Source: Isoetes taiwanensis (Eukaryota; Streptophyta; Lycopodiopsida; Isoetales; Isoetaceae). From it: DNA of 64,000 nucleotides. Of this stretch, positions 53,422 through 64,000 are shown piece by piece. The translations under genes were made by a program, and so were the position numbers. The notes below the pieces were generated by a model. It ran no database searches. It was not told where the DNA came from and saw only the letters and a list, made by a program, of their open reading frames with translations. Each line of letters opens with the position of its first letter. The first letter of the stretch is position 1. The DNA lies in the NCBI GenBank assembly GCA_021234155.1, contig JAJEKV010000087.1, positions 3,345,242 to 3,409,241 of the forward strand, read 5' to 3'.

Positions 53422-54165
53422 TTATTTATCATATCCAACTAGATAGGTAATCATGGCTCTGTCATCTAATTTCTTCCTGAGCTCTTCAGGAATATGAGTG
53501 TAGGTTAAGCATCCATATAATCTTAGCTTACTATAATCTATGGTTTTTCCTGACCAGAGCATATTAGGGATTTCCCCTTGTATGCTTACTGATGGCAGAC
53601 TGTTTTGAATCATGGCAGCTGCTTGGACAACCTCTTCCCATAGGAAGTTTGGAAGACCTGAGAATTTCAGTATACTTCTCACTGCATTGAGAAGAGTTCT
53701 ATTCTTTCTCTCTGCAACTCCATTCTGTTGAGGTGTATACCTACAGGTAAGTTGTCTTCTTATTCCCTTTACTTTGCAATATTGTTTAAATTCTCCTGAC
53801 AGAAATTCTCCACCCCTGTCAGACCTCAAACACTTGATCTTCCTGCCAGTTTCAGTCTCAACTTCATTCACATATTGTTTGAATACTTCCATTGCCTTAT
53901 GTTTTGTCCTCAAACAATATATGTGAACATGTCTGCTAAAATCATCGATTAAGGTCATGAAATATCTCTTCCCAGATAGCCCTATTATATTCATAGGTCC
54001 ACACAAATTAGTGTGAACTAGATCTAATAAATCTTGTGCTCTTTTATTAGATCTTTTAAATGCTAGTCTATTATTTTTGCCAAGGGCACGTCCTGCACAT
54101 ATAGTTTTTCCAGATTGATTCAAATCTGCTTCAATGAATCCTTTCTTGCATAATAAATGATTCTA
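53422..54165 (-). pseudogene. Copia integrase, minus-strand copia
   Basis: The minus strand resumes near 54,165 with LLCKKGFIEADLNQSGK and CAGRALGK, then HTNLCGPMN, DDFSRHVHIYC, SDRGGEFLSG, QQNGVAERKNRT and YGCLTYTHIPEEL, with D, D, E present. It ends at VGYDK. The protease part of this copia lies at 57.4-56.9 kb on the same strand, separated by a 2.7-kb insertion. Confidence 0.93.
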
Positions 54166-56880
54166 AATATTTCTGGTTGCCGTTAAACATTTCCAACATT
54201 CCAAAAATCAGGATGGTTTTTGTATGATTTCGATTTTGGTTTTTGGGGGCATGCCTTATCAGATCTCGCGTGCTCCAGGCCAATTTTTTTCCCTTTCTGG
54301 CTGCATCGTGCTGGCATGCATGCCACGATAGCTGAAGACCTTGGTAGGGTTGTTGAATCGGGCAAATAGATTTTTCTATGATCTCGGAATCCGCTGGATG
54401 AGCTTGGAGGTAGCGTTTATGTAAGTGGAGGTCATGTGATTGCATCGGATCTTAGCCCTATTTCGGCAAACAGCTCTAGATCTGCATGTCAATTCTTCTG
54501 CTGTTCTAAGTTAGAAAAAGAGGTAACATCTGATTTTTAGAATGCAACGATGAAAGTAGATGTGCTTTAACCAAAGAGGTCGAAAATTTGTTTGCAGTGT
54601 AAGAATGGTTTTCTAACAAGCATAACTTTCCAAAGGAATTAACAAGAATAAACCACACATATAGCAGACAGATTTGCAAACAGGTCCTCTATTTCTCTTA
54701 TTCTTTCCCACAAATCTCCTTTAGAAGTTTGCTTCATAGTTTGAGAATTTATATTGGCAGATTATAACAGTGTTTATTTGCCTCTTTTTTTTCAGGATAA
54801 AGAATCCTCCTGCTCAACTACAAGCAATGCAAGCAACGGCAGCATTTATGCCATGTAATATCTATTGATTTGCCTTAAGATTGATCATGCCAGAACCTAC
54901 AAGAGTTGAAGCTTCTGCTGTTTTGTATGTAAATTGGTGAGCTTCTTCAAATTTTATTTCCAGTACTACCTATTTCAGGCTTTATATAATTTGCTGGTAT
55001 GCATGCCTATGTGCAAAAAGGAATGCATATGGTACTCTAGCTATGATAGGCTGCTTCCATGTTACATGTCTTTTTGATGTTCCTCACACTATCATCTACA
55101 CTTGCTTAGAGGTTTGTGAACTTTTCTTTGTATGATTTTGTGGAGGTTTATGTTTTCATCTTCTTTTGGCAATTCTATCTGATAGCATACTCCTGATTCC
55201 AGATATCCGACAGGGTGCAATTTTAATGCGATTTGGACCATGTGTTTGGTTTGCACTGGTACAAAAACCCTCTCTGAGAAGTGCTTTCGATTGCATCCTT
55301 GGATTAGGTATTTATTATTCTTACAGAGGCAATTTGCATATTGTTTGTGTGAGTTCAACAAGCAATTTGGCACTGCTTGAAGATGCGCCAAATTGATAGG
55401 GTCTTCAAAGATTCGAAAGCAATAAGAGCGTCGTTAGCTACCAGTACCCAGTTTGAGACTATATCTGTGGCAGGTTTTATTTTGCAATGGATTTGAGAAT
55501 TATCTATGCCATTTGTTCTATTAATTTGTCTCTTGAATAGTCTTTGTTATTGTTTTAAGCACTAGAGTTTTTTTCGTTTTCTAGACATGTTTGCAGAAAG
55601 CAAAGTCATGGTATGGTATATTGGTAGAATGCATTTCCATGATTAATGGCTGCAATAAAGTTTACAATCTCTGTAGAGTTAAATATAATTTGTGATCTTT
55701 TATTTGTTACAGTGACTCTTCATTTGCAGCAGGTGAGAAGATCCATGCTTTCCCAATTTTTATCATGTTCCTGCATGAAATGGTTAATACCAGCCCATAC
55801 CAGCTTCCTCTTCTTGCAAGGTGAGCTTTATTATAGAGACATGCATTTAATAAAAATGCATAAAGAGGCAATTTTGTTCCATCTAAGAGGGAGTCAGAAA
55901 TTTTATTTTGATTCTTTTGCTTTCAATCTATCTTATGCAGCAGCTCAAGTGCGTTAGAGTAGTTTTATTTACTAAGAACATTCTGCAAATGGTATTATTT
56001 GGTTAAGAATACGCAGTTTTTCATACCACAATATGAGGGACTCAAAGTCCATGTTATCGGGAGTTTTAGAAGAGTAAACCTATCTGCTCAAGTACATTAG
56101 AGTACTTATATTTACTCATTTATTTTGCAATGGTACTTTTATTTGTTCAACAACATGCAGTTTTCCATATTACAACACGAAGGATTTCCTCAAGAGTGTG
56201 TTATTATATGCAACTGCAACTGTTTGTGTTCTGAAATATTTGGTAACAAATTGTTAATGTCAATGTTGATGAGATTTCAAATGTCAATTTTGATTAAACC
56301 AATCAATTGGCAATTTTATGAATTCAGTAAACATTTGCCTTTAACTTGAGTTTTTTTTTGCTTTGCAATTAGCAACCCAACATTAGCCACTACAGTTCAA
56401 CACAACACAAGTGAACACAAGATGACTACATTTGTCAATTGCAATTAATGCAAGAATACCAACTAGCAACCCAAGATTAACAACTCCAGCTACATACTCT
56501 TAGCTTTTGATTCATGCATTATAGGTTAGAATATTCCATTTCAGTTCAAAAATGCTATCTTGATATGGTTATTTCCAGGAAAGCACTAACTTGAAATTTA
56601 GACTTCCCTACACATCGTTCAACCTTTCTCATAGTTGCTTCCAAACATGCAGGGGCACCCCTTACATGTCAGAATTTGAGATGCTCAAATATTATACGAT
56701 TAGAGAGGAGAATTGTTAGTTATTACATTTCCTTTTTTTTTATTACACCAGTCTTCTGTTACATCTAGATGCATGTCCATGGCCACCATTACTACATGTA
56801 TATGGATTGGTAAATATGTATCAATATGACCAACCAACAATCAAACAACCACCCTTTCAAATTGTAGTAAAGCTCGGCAA
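54166..56880. other. 2.7-kb insertion within copia, nature unknown
   Basis: This block separates the copia protease (ends IIELL at ~56,885) from its integrase (LLCKKGF at ~54,165). The right edge has a GCTCGGCAACGCCGAGC hairpin (56,871-56,887). I could find neither clear TIRs, LTRs nor poly-A. Short plus-strand frames (for example 55,166-55,396, DIRQGAILMRFGPCVWFAL) have no known domain. The DNA looks like introns and decayed exons of an unidentified gene. Confidence 0.4.
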
Positions 56881-56884
56881 CGCC

Positions 56885-57415
56885 GAGCACCGTAACTAGT
56901 AACTCAATAATTTTGGAATTTGCATGGCCAAGCCTTCCATGCCATGTATCAACTGATGGCAAGGTTACAAGATTCAGACAAGTTGGTTCACAATGTATGT
57001 TATCAAGTCCAAATAGATTCCCAATTCTTTTTCCAATAAACTTCACTTTATTTCCATACAACACATTACATTGCAATCTTTCAAACGCAACCTTATAACC
57101 AAGGTCTACCAACTGAGCAATAGAAATTAAGTTTCTTACAAGACCAGGCACACATAATACTTTTTCCAGTATAATTTTCTTCCCTTGCAAATCAAATAAC
57201 TCAAGCATTCCACTATCTTTTATTTGTTTCAAATCTCCATTCCCAAACTGTACATGTCCTCTTGCTTCTCCTCTACAATTTCTCAACAACCTTGAACTTG
57301 AAGCTACTGATTTTTCAGCTCCTGAATCTAAAATGAGAACACCCTTGTCATGAGATTTTTTTTTGAAAAACAATTGTTTGAGATATTTACCTCTATGTCT
57401 TCATCCAGCTCCTCT
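56885..57415 (-). pseudogene. Copia protease and GAG-pre-integrase region
   Basis: The minus strand reads GEELDEDIEVN, then VLILDSGAEKSVASSS (protease), FGNGDLKQIKDSG, LCVPGLVRNLISIAQL and WHGRLGHANSKIIELL. It closely parallels the copia at 36.5-37.3 kb (LIVDSGAERSVV, CVPSIIKNLISISQL). The gag and zinc knuckles are missing, cut at about 57,415 where the LTR-like repeat begins. Confidence 0.93.
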
Positions 57416-58707
57416 CCTCAGATTCTTTAACCGGCGGGGCTGGCTATAGACAATGGCTAGGATTGACCACTCCATCCGCCCCTCCTGTGCATACTTTGCA
57501 GATGGGCTAGATCGGGCTCTGGCATGACTCTAGCCTTCCGGATACGCAATCCCATGGTATCACCCATCGGGACTACTCCAGGTTGCATCTCCCCGATCCG
57601 TCGAGGCAGGAAGGGTTGCATCTCCCCTTCCAGGGTCTAGAGGTTCCACGAGCGGCTAGAGAATCGTGGCGACACACGATTCGTACCCGACTTAACCCCC
57701 CAAAACAGGAGCCAAGCCGACACTTGCAACTCCTGAGAGGCAGGGCGACACCATTGCCCCAGGAGGTGTCAGACCCATGCCCGACCCACACAAAGTGATT
57801 GGCCATAGGCCTAGCCTGCTATGGGATCCCTAGTAGCCACGCTCAGCAGGGATCCTCCCTCCGTATTGTCTCTAGCCCCGTTGTGTAGTGCTGAGTCACA
57901 TCATAGCCCCCGTAGCCCGATGGGTTCTTATGCACAGGCCGCATAATAATAGGAACTAAAGGGTCTAAACTAGGAGCATCACTAAGTAATGGCTACTAGG
58001 TCTCTACCCCCCTTCCCAATACAAGAGGAGCAAACATGATCAACCAACATCACAGATCCACATACATGATAATAATGAGAATAACATCTAAACCTAATCA
58101 TATGTATCTATCTTACAATTAGGGTTCATTGATTAGGGTTTAAGATCTAGTCAGAGGGTTCTAGGAAGGCTTTACTAGAGACACGAAATGCTAACTCATC
58201 TGGAGTCCTAACTTCCAGATGATCTACAAAGAAATCTATGCCAAAATACCTGCTCTCGAAGAACTCCCTCCTGCTCCCGGCGTCTCCATGGTCTTTGAGG
58301 TGTTCGAGGTAGCTCCCACTCCTGCTGATGCGTTCACGCTCTGGGGGCTGCCATGCTATGCTGTGCCACAGCAGACGGTTCTCGAAACGGAGTTTTAAGC
58401 GCGAAGAAGTTTCCCTGACTGTTGGAGCTAGAAAAGAGGTCTAGGGTTAGGGTTTAGGCCTTTATAGGTTAGGGTTCACATGTTATGCCACGTGGCTCCA
58501 ACAGGGTAAGTCCATGTGGCGGGTGCCCAATAGGTTAAGGCCACATGGAAAATGGTCTTAACCTAAGGTTGGCTAAGTTATACGAATAACTTAATCATGC
58601 CCCCTAGTGCCACAATCTATGATATACAAGGCTATGAAGATAGACTTGTATAGTGATGGACCTGGAAATATACGTATTTATGGCATATATTTCCCTGGAA
58701 CATTACA
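57416..58707. repeat. LTR-like repeat A, truncated
   Basis: About 1.25 kb similar throughout to 59.77-60.99 kb: both have CCACTCCATCCGCCCCTCCTG, then CAGGCCGC, TCTCTACCCCCCTTCCCAAT, a TTAGGG(TTT)-rich part and a GGCATATAT...CTGGAAC...ACA end. The copies are clearly diverged, with many small indels. Copy A ends in CATTACA at 58,707. Its start is lost at the copia junction. Confidence 0.65.
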
Positions 58708-58877
58708 GTGAACGTCTGGAAGGTGATCAGATCTAAATCTAGATAATCAAATGACTGAATTAGAGAAATTATCTGAGCATTTATAAGATAAACACCATCC
58801 TAGAGAATAAACATCTAAAGATGGCTGGGGTGTAAACTCCAGAACAAGAAAATAATAGATAGAGAAGAAGGGATGAG

Positions 58878-59243
58878 TTAGGAAGCTATTAAAATCGATA
58901 GGGCATGTTCAAGGGCCAGGAGACTTAGAACCTTAATTGAAAAGTCACCGAGAAAAACTCCAGAAGCAGGAACAATAGGGGCAACTTGAGAAATAAGATC
59001 AATTGCTGGAGCCAAATCCACCCTTATTGGAGAGCATGGAACTGGGATAGGAACAATGATGGGATCTGCTGCAACTTGAGGAGAGCTGCCTTCTCCTTCT
59101 AGATTGATGGGCCTCTTGGCTGATCCAGGCAATTTTGTAGGTCTGTGATAATCAAATATTTTTTTCCTTTTTTCTGCTTTCAACTTTTCTTCCTCCATCC
59201 TGATCAATGTGGCTTTATTAAAGCCGCCCCTCTTCCCATACAC
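58878..59243 (-). CDS. Small unknown ORF between the LTR-like repeats
   Basis: The ORF has 121 codons: a basic start (MYGKRGGFNKATLIRMEEEKLKAEKRKK), a central proline- and isoleucine-rich part (DPIIVPIPVPCSP), and a hydrophobic end. No family is recognised. It would be the only coding content of the element if repeats A and B are its LTRs. Confidence 0.25.
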   Translation of the reverse strand: MYGKRGGFNKATLIRMEEEKLKAEKRKKIFDYHRPTKLPGSAKRPINLEGEGSSPQVAADPIIVPIPVPCSPIRVDLAPAIDLISQVAPIVPASGVFLGDFSIKVLSLLALEHALSILIAS

Positions 59244-59368
59244 ACTTCAGAGCATAACTTCCAAGCTAGGGACAAAATGAAGAACTCTTCATAGCAGAAG
59301 AATGAGACATCCTTAAGAACCCAACTTATATACTTACACAGTTGGAAAAACACTGGCCTAGAATCAAG

Positions 59369-60987
59369 TGTGATGTCCCCTACTCCTTATACGATGCACA
59401 CATCGTATCCGAAGGAGGAGCATTCCCCCTGACAGCTACACTGGCAGGGGCCATCCACCTGACACCACTCCCAGTGGAATGAGCCAGCAAGGGAAGAGTG
59501 GATGTGTCATTCACCCGTCTCCCATCGGGTCGACCTATCTGCGGAAGCGTGAATAAACAAACATGAGCACATACTAACAACATATCAATACAATCACCTC
59601 GAAGGGTGAATACATCATAGCCATCACATCTACAACATCATCAGCATGATCAACAACAACAAGGGAATCCTACCCTGGACTCTGACTCAAGGGGGTTCGA
59701 CTGATAGCTTGGCCTCCAGAAGTCATTGCAGACAGAATTCATGGCAATGGATTTGGTTGGCAAAGGAACATAGCTGTTGGGTAGTCCACTCCATCCGCCC
59801 CTCCTGTACACACTTTTCAGAGTGGATTGATAAGTATTGGGACTGGACCGTAGCCTGCCGGGTACATAGCCAAGAGGACTACTACTGGATTGTATCTCCC
59901 CAGCCCCGATGAGGCAGGAGGAAGGTCACCCTTCCTCCAGAGGCTTCCATCATGCTCAACACAAGTGGCTAGAGGGCCACTGCCCTTATTCGACTTGAAC
60001 CCAATGGAGAGTGACACATCACTCCACGGGTGTCGAGCCCATGCCTCGCCCACACGCAGTGACAAGGTATTAGACCTAGCCCACTAGAATCCTTGGTAGG
60101 CATTACACACCAGAGGGATTGATCTGTGTTGGGACAAGTACCTCCTTGTTCTACCGATCTGGCCCCTCCACCTTCAACCCGGTGGGCTCCTGTGTACAGG
60201 CCGCAATAATTGGGTACTAATGATACTATTCTAGGATCATCTTCTACAAGGCTGCTAGGGTCTCTACCCCCCTTCCCAATACATGGAGGTCACAGGATGA
60301 AATACCAACATCATCACAGAACTTGAAATGAAGAATATCATCTAATCTATCTACCTAAACAACAGAGTTAGGTTCCTTAGTTAGGGCTTATGATCTCGGG
60401 ATCTATAAGGCCTTTATGGCTAAATGAATATGCTAAACTACATCACTGCCTAGCCCAAAGACGGCTTTGCACAACAGAATGACTGAATATCTGCTTCCTG
60501 GCCCGCTCCAGATCCTCGGAACGCATCCATGTCCCTGATCTTGCTGAAGATGGCTGCTACTCCACGAGCTGTTGTGCAAAGGCGGCTTTTACGGAGCCTG
60601 GCAATGCGGATTTGGTTCTTAGCTTGGCCGGAATGGCTCAAGAGAACCCTAAATGCGAAAAGGGAAAGGAGCTCTATGAAAACCCTAAAATGCAAAGAGA
60701 GGAAAGGGTTTAGGGTTTAAGGGGGAAACCCTTATATAGAAACCCTTAGGGTTAGGTTAAAACATTGGCAAATGGGGTTTAGCCATTTGGCAATGGGGCC
60801 CATGGGGTTATTAATTGTGTATGTTTATTTAACATGCACAATATTCAAAGTTGCCCCCTAGGTGCAACCCTTGCCCCCCTAGGTGCAACCTGTTACAACC
60901 ACCAAGTACATGTCATCTGTGACATGTAGGGGTGACGTGGTAGTATAATATACGTATACGAGGCATATATTATGCTGGAACGTCACA
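59369..60987. repeat. LTR-like repeat B
   Basis: It starts TGTGATGTCCC and ends GGAACGTCACA, a typical TG...CA unit with short inverted ends (TGTGA/TCACA), 1,619 bp. It matches repeat A over its last 1.2 kb. Between A and B are only 661 bp without a recognisable primer site or polypurine tract, so a non-autonomous LTR element (LARD/TRIM-like) or two independent solo LTRs are both possible. Confidence 0.6.
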
Positions 60988-61660
60988 TTCTCCCCACCTT
61001 GACTTGAGTCCTCAGCATCACGCGTCTCCCCACCTTGGAAACCTGCATAACCTGCAATCACATTTAATATACATACAATGCAATTACTTCCAGGTAATAT
61101 GTTAATTAATCGTAAATTATCCTTGCATAAAATCGTACTATGGTGAGAGGCTCTTTCGTCCTCTACTTCATCATCTATTATTCACAAAATTTTATGGCTT
61201 ATACCATAATTATAAACATAGTCCAAAATTTTCCTACTTAATGCTCCTTGCCTTGTTCTCACAACACATTATGACAAAATTATGTGTTGTGAGTCTTCGT
61301 AGTGCCATCTCGCTGCCACTCAACTCCTCTATTAGCCTGCAAGTCCAACACTATGTTAGAACACATTTAATTATTAAAAGGGTTGGTTGTAAGGAAACCA
61401 CCCATTAATTACAATTATATGGATGCAAGGCATATCTCCCAGCGTAGGAAGATTATGATTCTTCCATCGTGACCGTGGAGACAGCGCCCTATCATGCCTA
61501 GGATGCCAACTCATGCCTACACCTTTAGTTGCCTTTTGCGTGGAGGATAGTGTCCTTACCGTATTTGGGCGTGAAGGATAGGGTCCTCCCTGTGATAGGC
61601 ATTGGCCAAAGGTGCTTTCCTATCCATGCATTCCTGAATGACCTCCTTTCTCTCAAGGTC

Positions 61661-61687
61661 GTCTACTTCCGTGGGACGGAAGTAGAC
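61661..61687. repeat. Perfect 12-bp hairpin GTCTACTTCCGT / ACGGAAGTAGAC
   Basis: Two perfect 12-bp arms around GGG in the right arm of the CACTA block. It may be a regulatory site like the other palindromes, but only one copy is present. Confidence 0.75.
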
Positions 61688-61739
61688 TTTTTATCTACCT
61701 TCCACTCACCTATTGAGTTGATGTCGACTACTTCGGTGA

Positions 61740-62120
61740 CGAGCCTAATGACGCTTGAGTGGCACAAACACTATTTATACATGCCATACTTAAGGCGCTT
61801 TAGTGGCACAAGCACTACACATACGTGTCATACTTATGGCACTTGAGTGGCACATGCACCATACATACATGTCACAATGCATGTCACTTGAATGGCATTT
61901 AAGTCGCACAATGCATGTCATTTAAATGGCACATGAATGGCACAATCACAAGTCACTTAAATGGCACACACATGTCAATTAAATGGCACATATTTTGACC
62001 ACACTTAAATGGCACAAAAAAGGCGGAGCATTTACGGCACAAATATGCACAAATGGCACACCCAGAAAGTGCCATTTATATAGGGGAAAAATGGCACATA
62101 ATTGTGCCATTTATACCTAT
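61740..62120. repeat. Right subterminal repeats of the CACTA element
   Basis: About fifteen copies of AATGGCACA or GTGCCATTT, mostly in one orientation, up to the terminal CACTA repeat. They match the left subterminal motif at 19.4-19.9 kb. Confidence 0.88.
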
Positions 62121-62133
62121 TTTTGTAGTAGTG

Positions 62134-62436
62134 ATGAATTCCTAAAGCCTTGGCAGCGAATCTTTTGATGCCATGCCTGACCTTCCCAAGTGCCATGACT
62201 AATGCTGCTCTTTTTGCTGCTAATTTGTCATTGGACTCCACTCCTTTCACATGCTGTATGGTTTCTTGGATGCTAACGACAATTTCACTATGAACAATCT
62301 TTTCCTTATCAGACACTGCAACCTGCATAACTTTGTTGTTCTCCACTAGATGCCATACTTCTTTCTTCTGGTCTGTAGACATCGAACCTGTCAAATCCAA
62401 AAATGTTTTTGTGATTATGGAGGCTGCATGTTGCAA
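62134..62436 (-). pseudogene. Split transposon ORF, upstream half
   Basis: The minus strand reads DLTGSMSTDQKKEVWHLVE, then AAKRAALVMALGKVRHGIKRF and KALGIH, where the CACTA element begins. The frame continues at 19,428 with PRNCSRAKKHR. The upstream end is probably an exon border near 62,390-62,436. A protein with helical N-terminal part and KKHRVAIS...VSPN.KD downstream fits an uncharacterised transposon family. Confidence 0.6.
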
Positions 62437-62439
62437 TTG

Positions 62440-63300
62440 GTTTTTTTAGTGCTCAATACTCCAATCTAAATTTTCATTTGACAATTCTGAAAAACTTAAG
62501 GTAAAAGAAAACGAACCAAATGCATTAGACATTAGAATAGAATAGGAAAGAAGTAACTCAAAAAAGTTCGAGTTCCCCACAGTTGGATGAGATGGCCTGC
62601 AAAGAAAACAACGTAAAAAGAAGCACGTAACTCAAAAATATAAGCCATCACGCCGGCTCGGCGAAACCCCCCACGGAGGCATAACAAATCACAATCCTTC
62701 AATAATAGAAGGGGCTGGTCACGCGAGCCACGCGAGATAACATCATACAGCAAAACCACATAACCTCTCAAACACAGAAGGGCTATATACGCGTGCCACA
62801 CGAAAAATGACAAATACTTCAAGAATAAAAAAGGGGCTAGTCACGCGAGCCACGCGACATAACATCATATCTTAACACAACATAACCTCTCAAATATAGA
62901 AGGACTGGTCACGCGAGCCACGCGATATATAGAATCACAAATCAAAATGAAAAAACCATGAATGTAAACAACTTAGGGTGGGAAGGGAGGGAACTGAGAC
63001 CAGAAAACTGCTGTGAGAAGACGTCGATAATGGAGAAAGAACCCAACAACGTATATATAGCCTCGTCTCTCCCCAAAATGGCGATCCGACGGTGTCGAAT
63101 CGCATGCATTTTGGTGAGAGACTCGTCTAGAGGGGGAAAACCGGCCGATCAAAAGAGAACTTTTATTGCAAAGCCTAGGGTGATGAGACAGGGATACCAA
63201 GTCAGTATTGGCACAAAAGAAAGATGGTGTAGAACAATAGGTAAGGTGGATCTAAAAAGGAAGAAAAGAAGAGTTAAATACATTAAGGAAAAGGAATAAA
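62440..63300. repeat. TCACGCGAGCCACGCGA repeats and flanking spacer
   Basis: Between 62,695 and 62,935 a unit of about 60-130 bp containing CACGCGAGCCACGCGA, ATAACATCATA and CATAACCTCTCAAA is repeated three to four times (one copy altered to ATACGCGTGCCACACGA). The remainder holds no recognised gene; the plus-strand ORF at 62,958-63,299 is basic at its end and has no domain I know. Confidence 0.6.
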
Positions 63301-63880
63301 GACAACAATTCATCAAGATTAAAAAGGCTAAAAAAGTCAACACTAGGCTTAGGTGCTACCAATATAAGTTCCGAGCAAAACCAAGTTTGAGGTGTTATAA
63401 GCATAAGAGACTATAACAATCTAAGTAGACTATTTAAGGCGGCTTCGATAGTAAAACCCAACTAGTAGCAACTAGTATAAACCAACAATAGTAAGAAACA
63501 ATATCTAAATGTGATGGTGTCAAGCATACGTGGGTGAAAAATATCACGTTACTATAGAAAAAACGTATAAACTAATAAAACACAATATCCTAAGGTGGTA
63601 ACAAACGTCTATGGCGCAAAAAAGACAAGGTACATTAGAAAAATATATTCAAAAGAATAGAAACAAATGTATTCAAAAAGAAAAGGAAAATAGAATCAAA
63701 TACACTCGAAAATAAAACATATTCGAAAGAAAATAGAAACAAATGTACTTAAAAGAAAATAAACTATGTCAACACATGCATTTGAACACGTTACCACAAG
63801 TTGAAGAGCATTGCATGCTAACCATTATTACCCATAAGCATTAATAATAAACAGTTTATGTTAAATATATGTTATTCGAG
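63301..63880. other. AT-rich spacer with loose AGAAACAAATGTATTC repeats
   Basis: Between about 63,640 and 63,770 AGAAACAAATGTAYTCAAA-like phrases recur several times. No gene is seen. Confidence 0.4.
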
Positions 63881-63882
63881 TA

Positions 63883-64000
63883 GCGAAGGATGCAAAGAAG
63901 CATGGGTCGACAAAGAAGTGGAGCATGCAAAGAAGCATGCATGCAAAGAAGCAGAGCATGCAAAGAACCGGAGCATGCAAAGAAGCAGAGCATGCAAAGA
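63883..64000 (+). repeat. Minisatellite GAGCATGCAAAGAAGCA at window end
   Basis: About seven tandem copies of a 15-17 bp unit with core GCATGCAAAGAAG and minor variants. The array runs off the end of the window. Confidence 0.85.

Noticed and set aside
63883-64000. CRISPR-like spacing of the end repeat
   Set aside because: Units are contiguous tandem copies with no unique spacers; plant genome context excludes a CRISPR array.

Overview
This window reads as nuclear DNA of a land plant with a large, repeat-rich genome. It holds plant Ty1/copia and Ty3/gypsy elements (one copia has a tRNA-iMet primer site), CACTA-superfamily transposons, and intron-bearing fragments of plant genes (class III peroxidase, ALKBH6, an ARF GTPase, an FCP1-like phosphatase). 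I found no intact ordinary host gene, and the species cannot be fixed from this sequence. A fern or lycophyte is a guess.

Region 1 (about 2.4-15.3 kb) holds mobile or formerly mobile DNA whose genes look like divergent core histones. Histone H3 is clear twice: 5.1-5.6 kb with two frameshifts, and 13.6-13.9 kb as an open frame; both have a longer loop 1. An H2A-like protein (3.3-3.8 kb) has a broken relative at 10.4-10.7 kb. Weaker candidates are an H4-like split gene (6.9-7.3 kb) and an H2B-like ORF (9.3-9.8 kb). Between these genes lie short inverted repeats of two sequence families, CACACGACG...CGTCGTGTG on the left and CACCGTGGCCACGGTG on the right. A truncated chromodomain gypsy element (7.8-9.2 kb) separates the two halves. 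An unnamed small protein family (about 70-90 aa) occurs in both halves and again inside a gypsy element at 43.4 kb.

Region 2 (15.3-19.4 kb) holds decayed minus-strand transposon genes and an ALKBH6 fragment. One minus-strand ORF is split at 19,428 by a CACTA transposon and resumes at 62,134. The CACTA termini (CACTACTACAAAAAT, 3-bp duplication ATG) lie at 19,429 and 62,133, so the inserted block is 42.7 kb.

Region 3 is the inside of that block, a set of nested insertions. A 12.1-kb element with perfect 25-bp terminal inverted repeats and a TAAT duplication (21,845-33,964) carries an FCP1-like pseudogene and a third family of palindromes (TCGACTCATGAGTCGA type). Peroxidase and transposase fragments follow, then two truncated plus-strand copia elements (35.0-39.8 kb). 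A minus-strand copia (39.8-57.4 kb) is split by a 5'-truncated gypsy (40.9-51.65 kb). That gypsy is split by a second CACTA-like element (44,973-50,423, duplication TGA) carrying the first three exons of an ARF GTPase gene. Two diverged LTR-like repeats (57.4-61.0 kb) and the right CACTA end complete the block.

The nesting order is: old transposon gene, then the CACTA block, then copia, then gypsy, then the second CACTA, with a captured ARF fragment innermost. The most unusual content is the group of histone-like genes with their family-specific palindromes. H3 identity is well supported; the H2A, H4 and H2B assignments are inference from patterns and need structure-aware searches.
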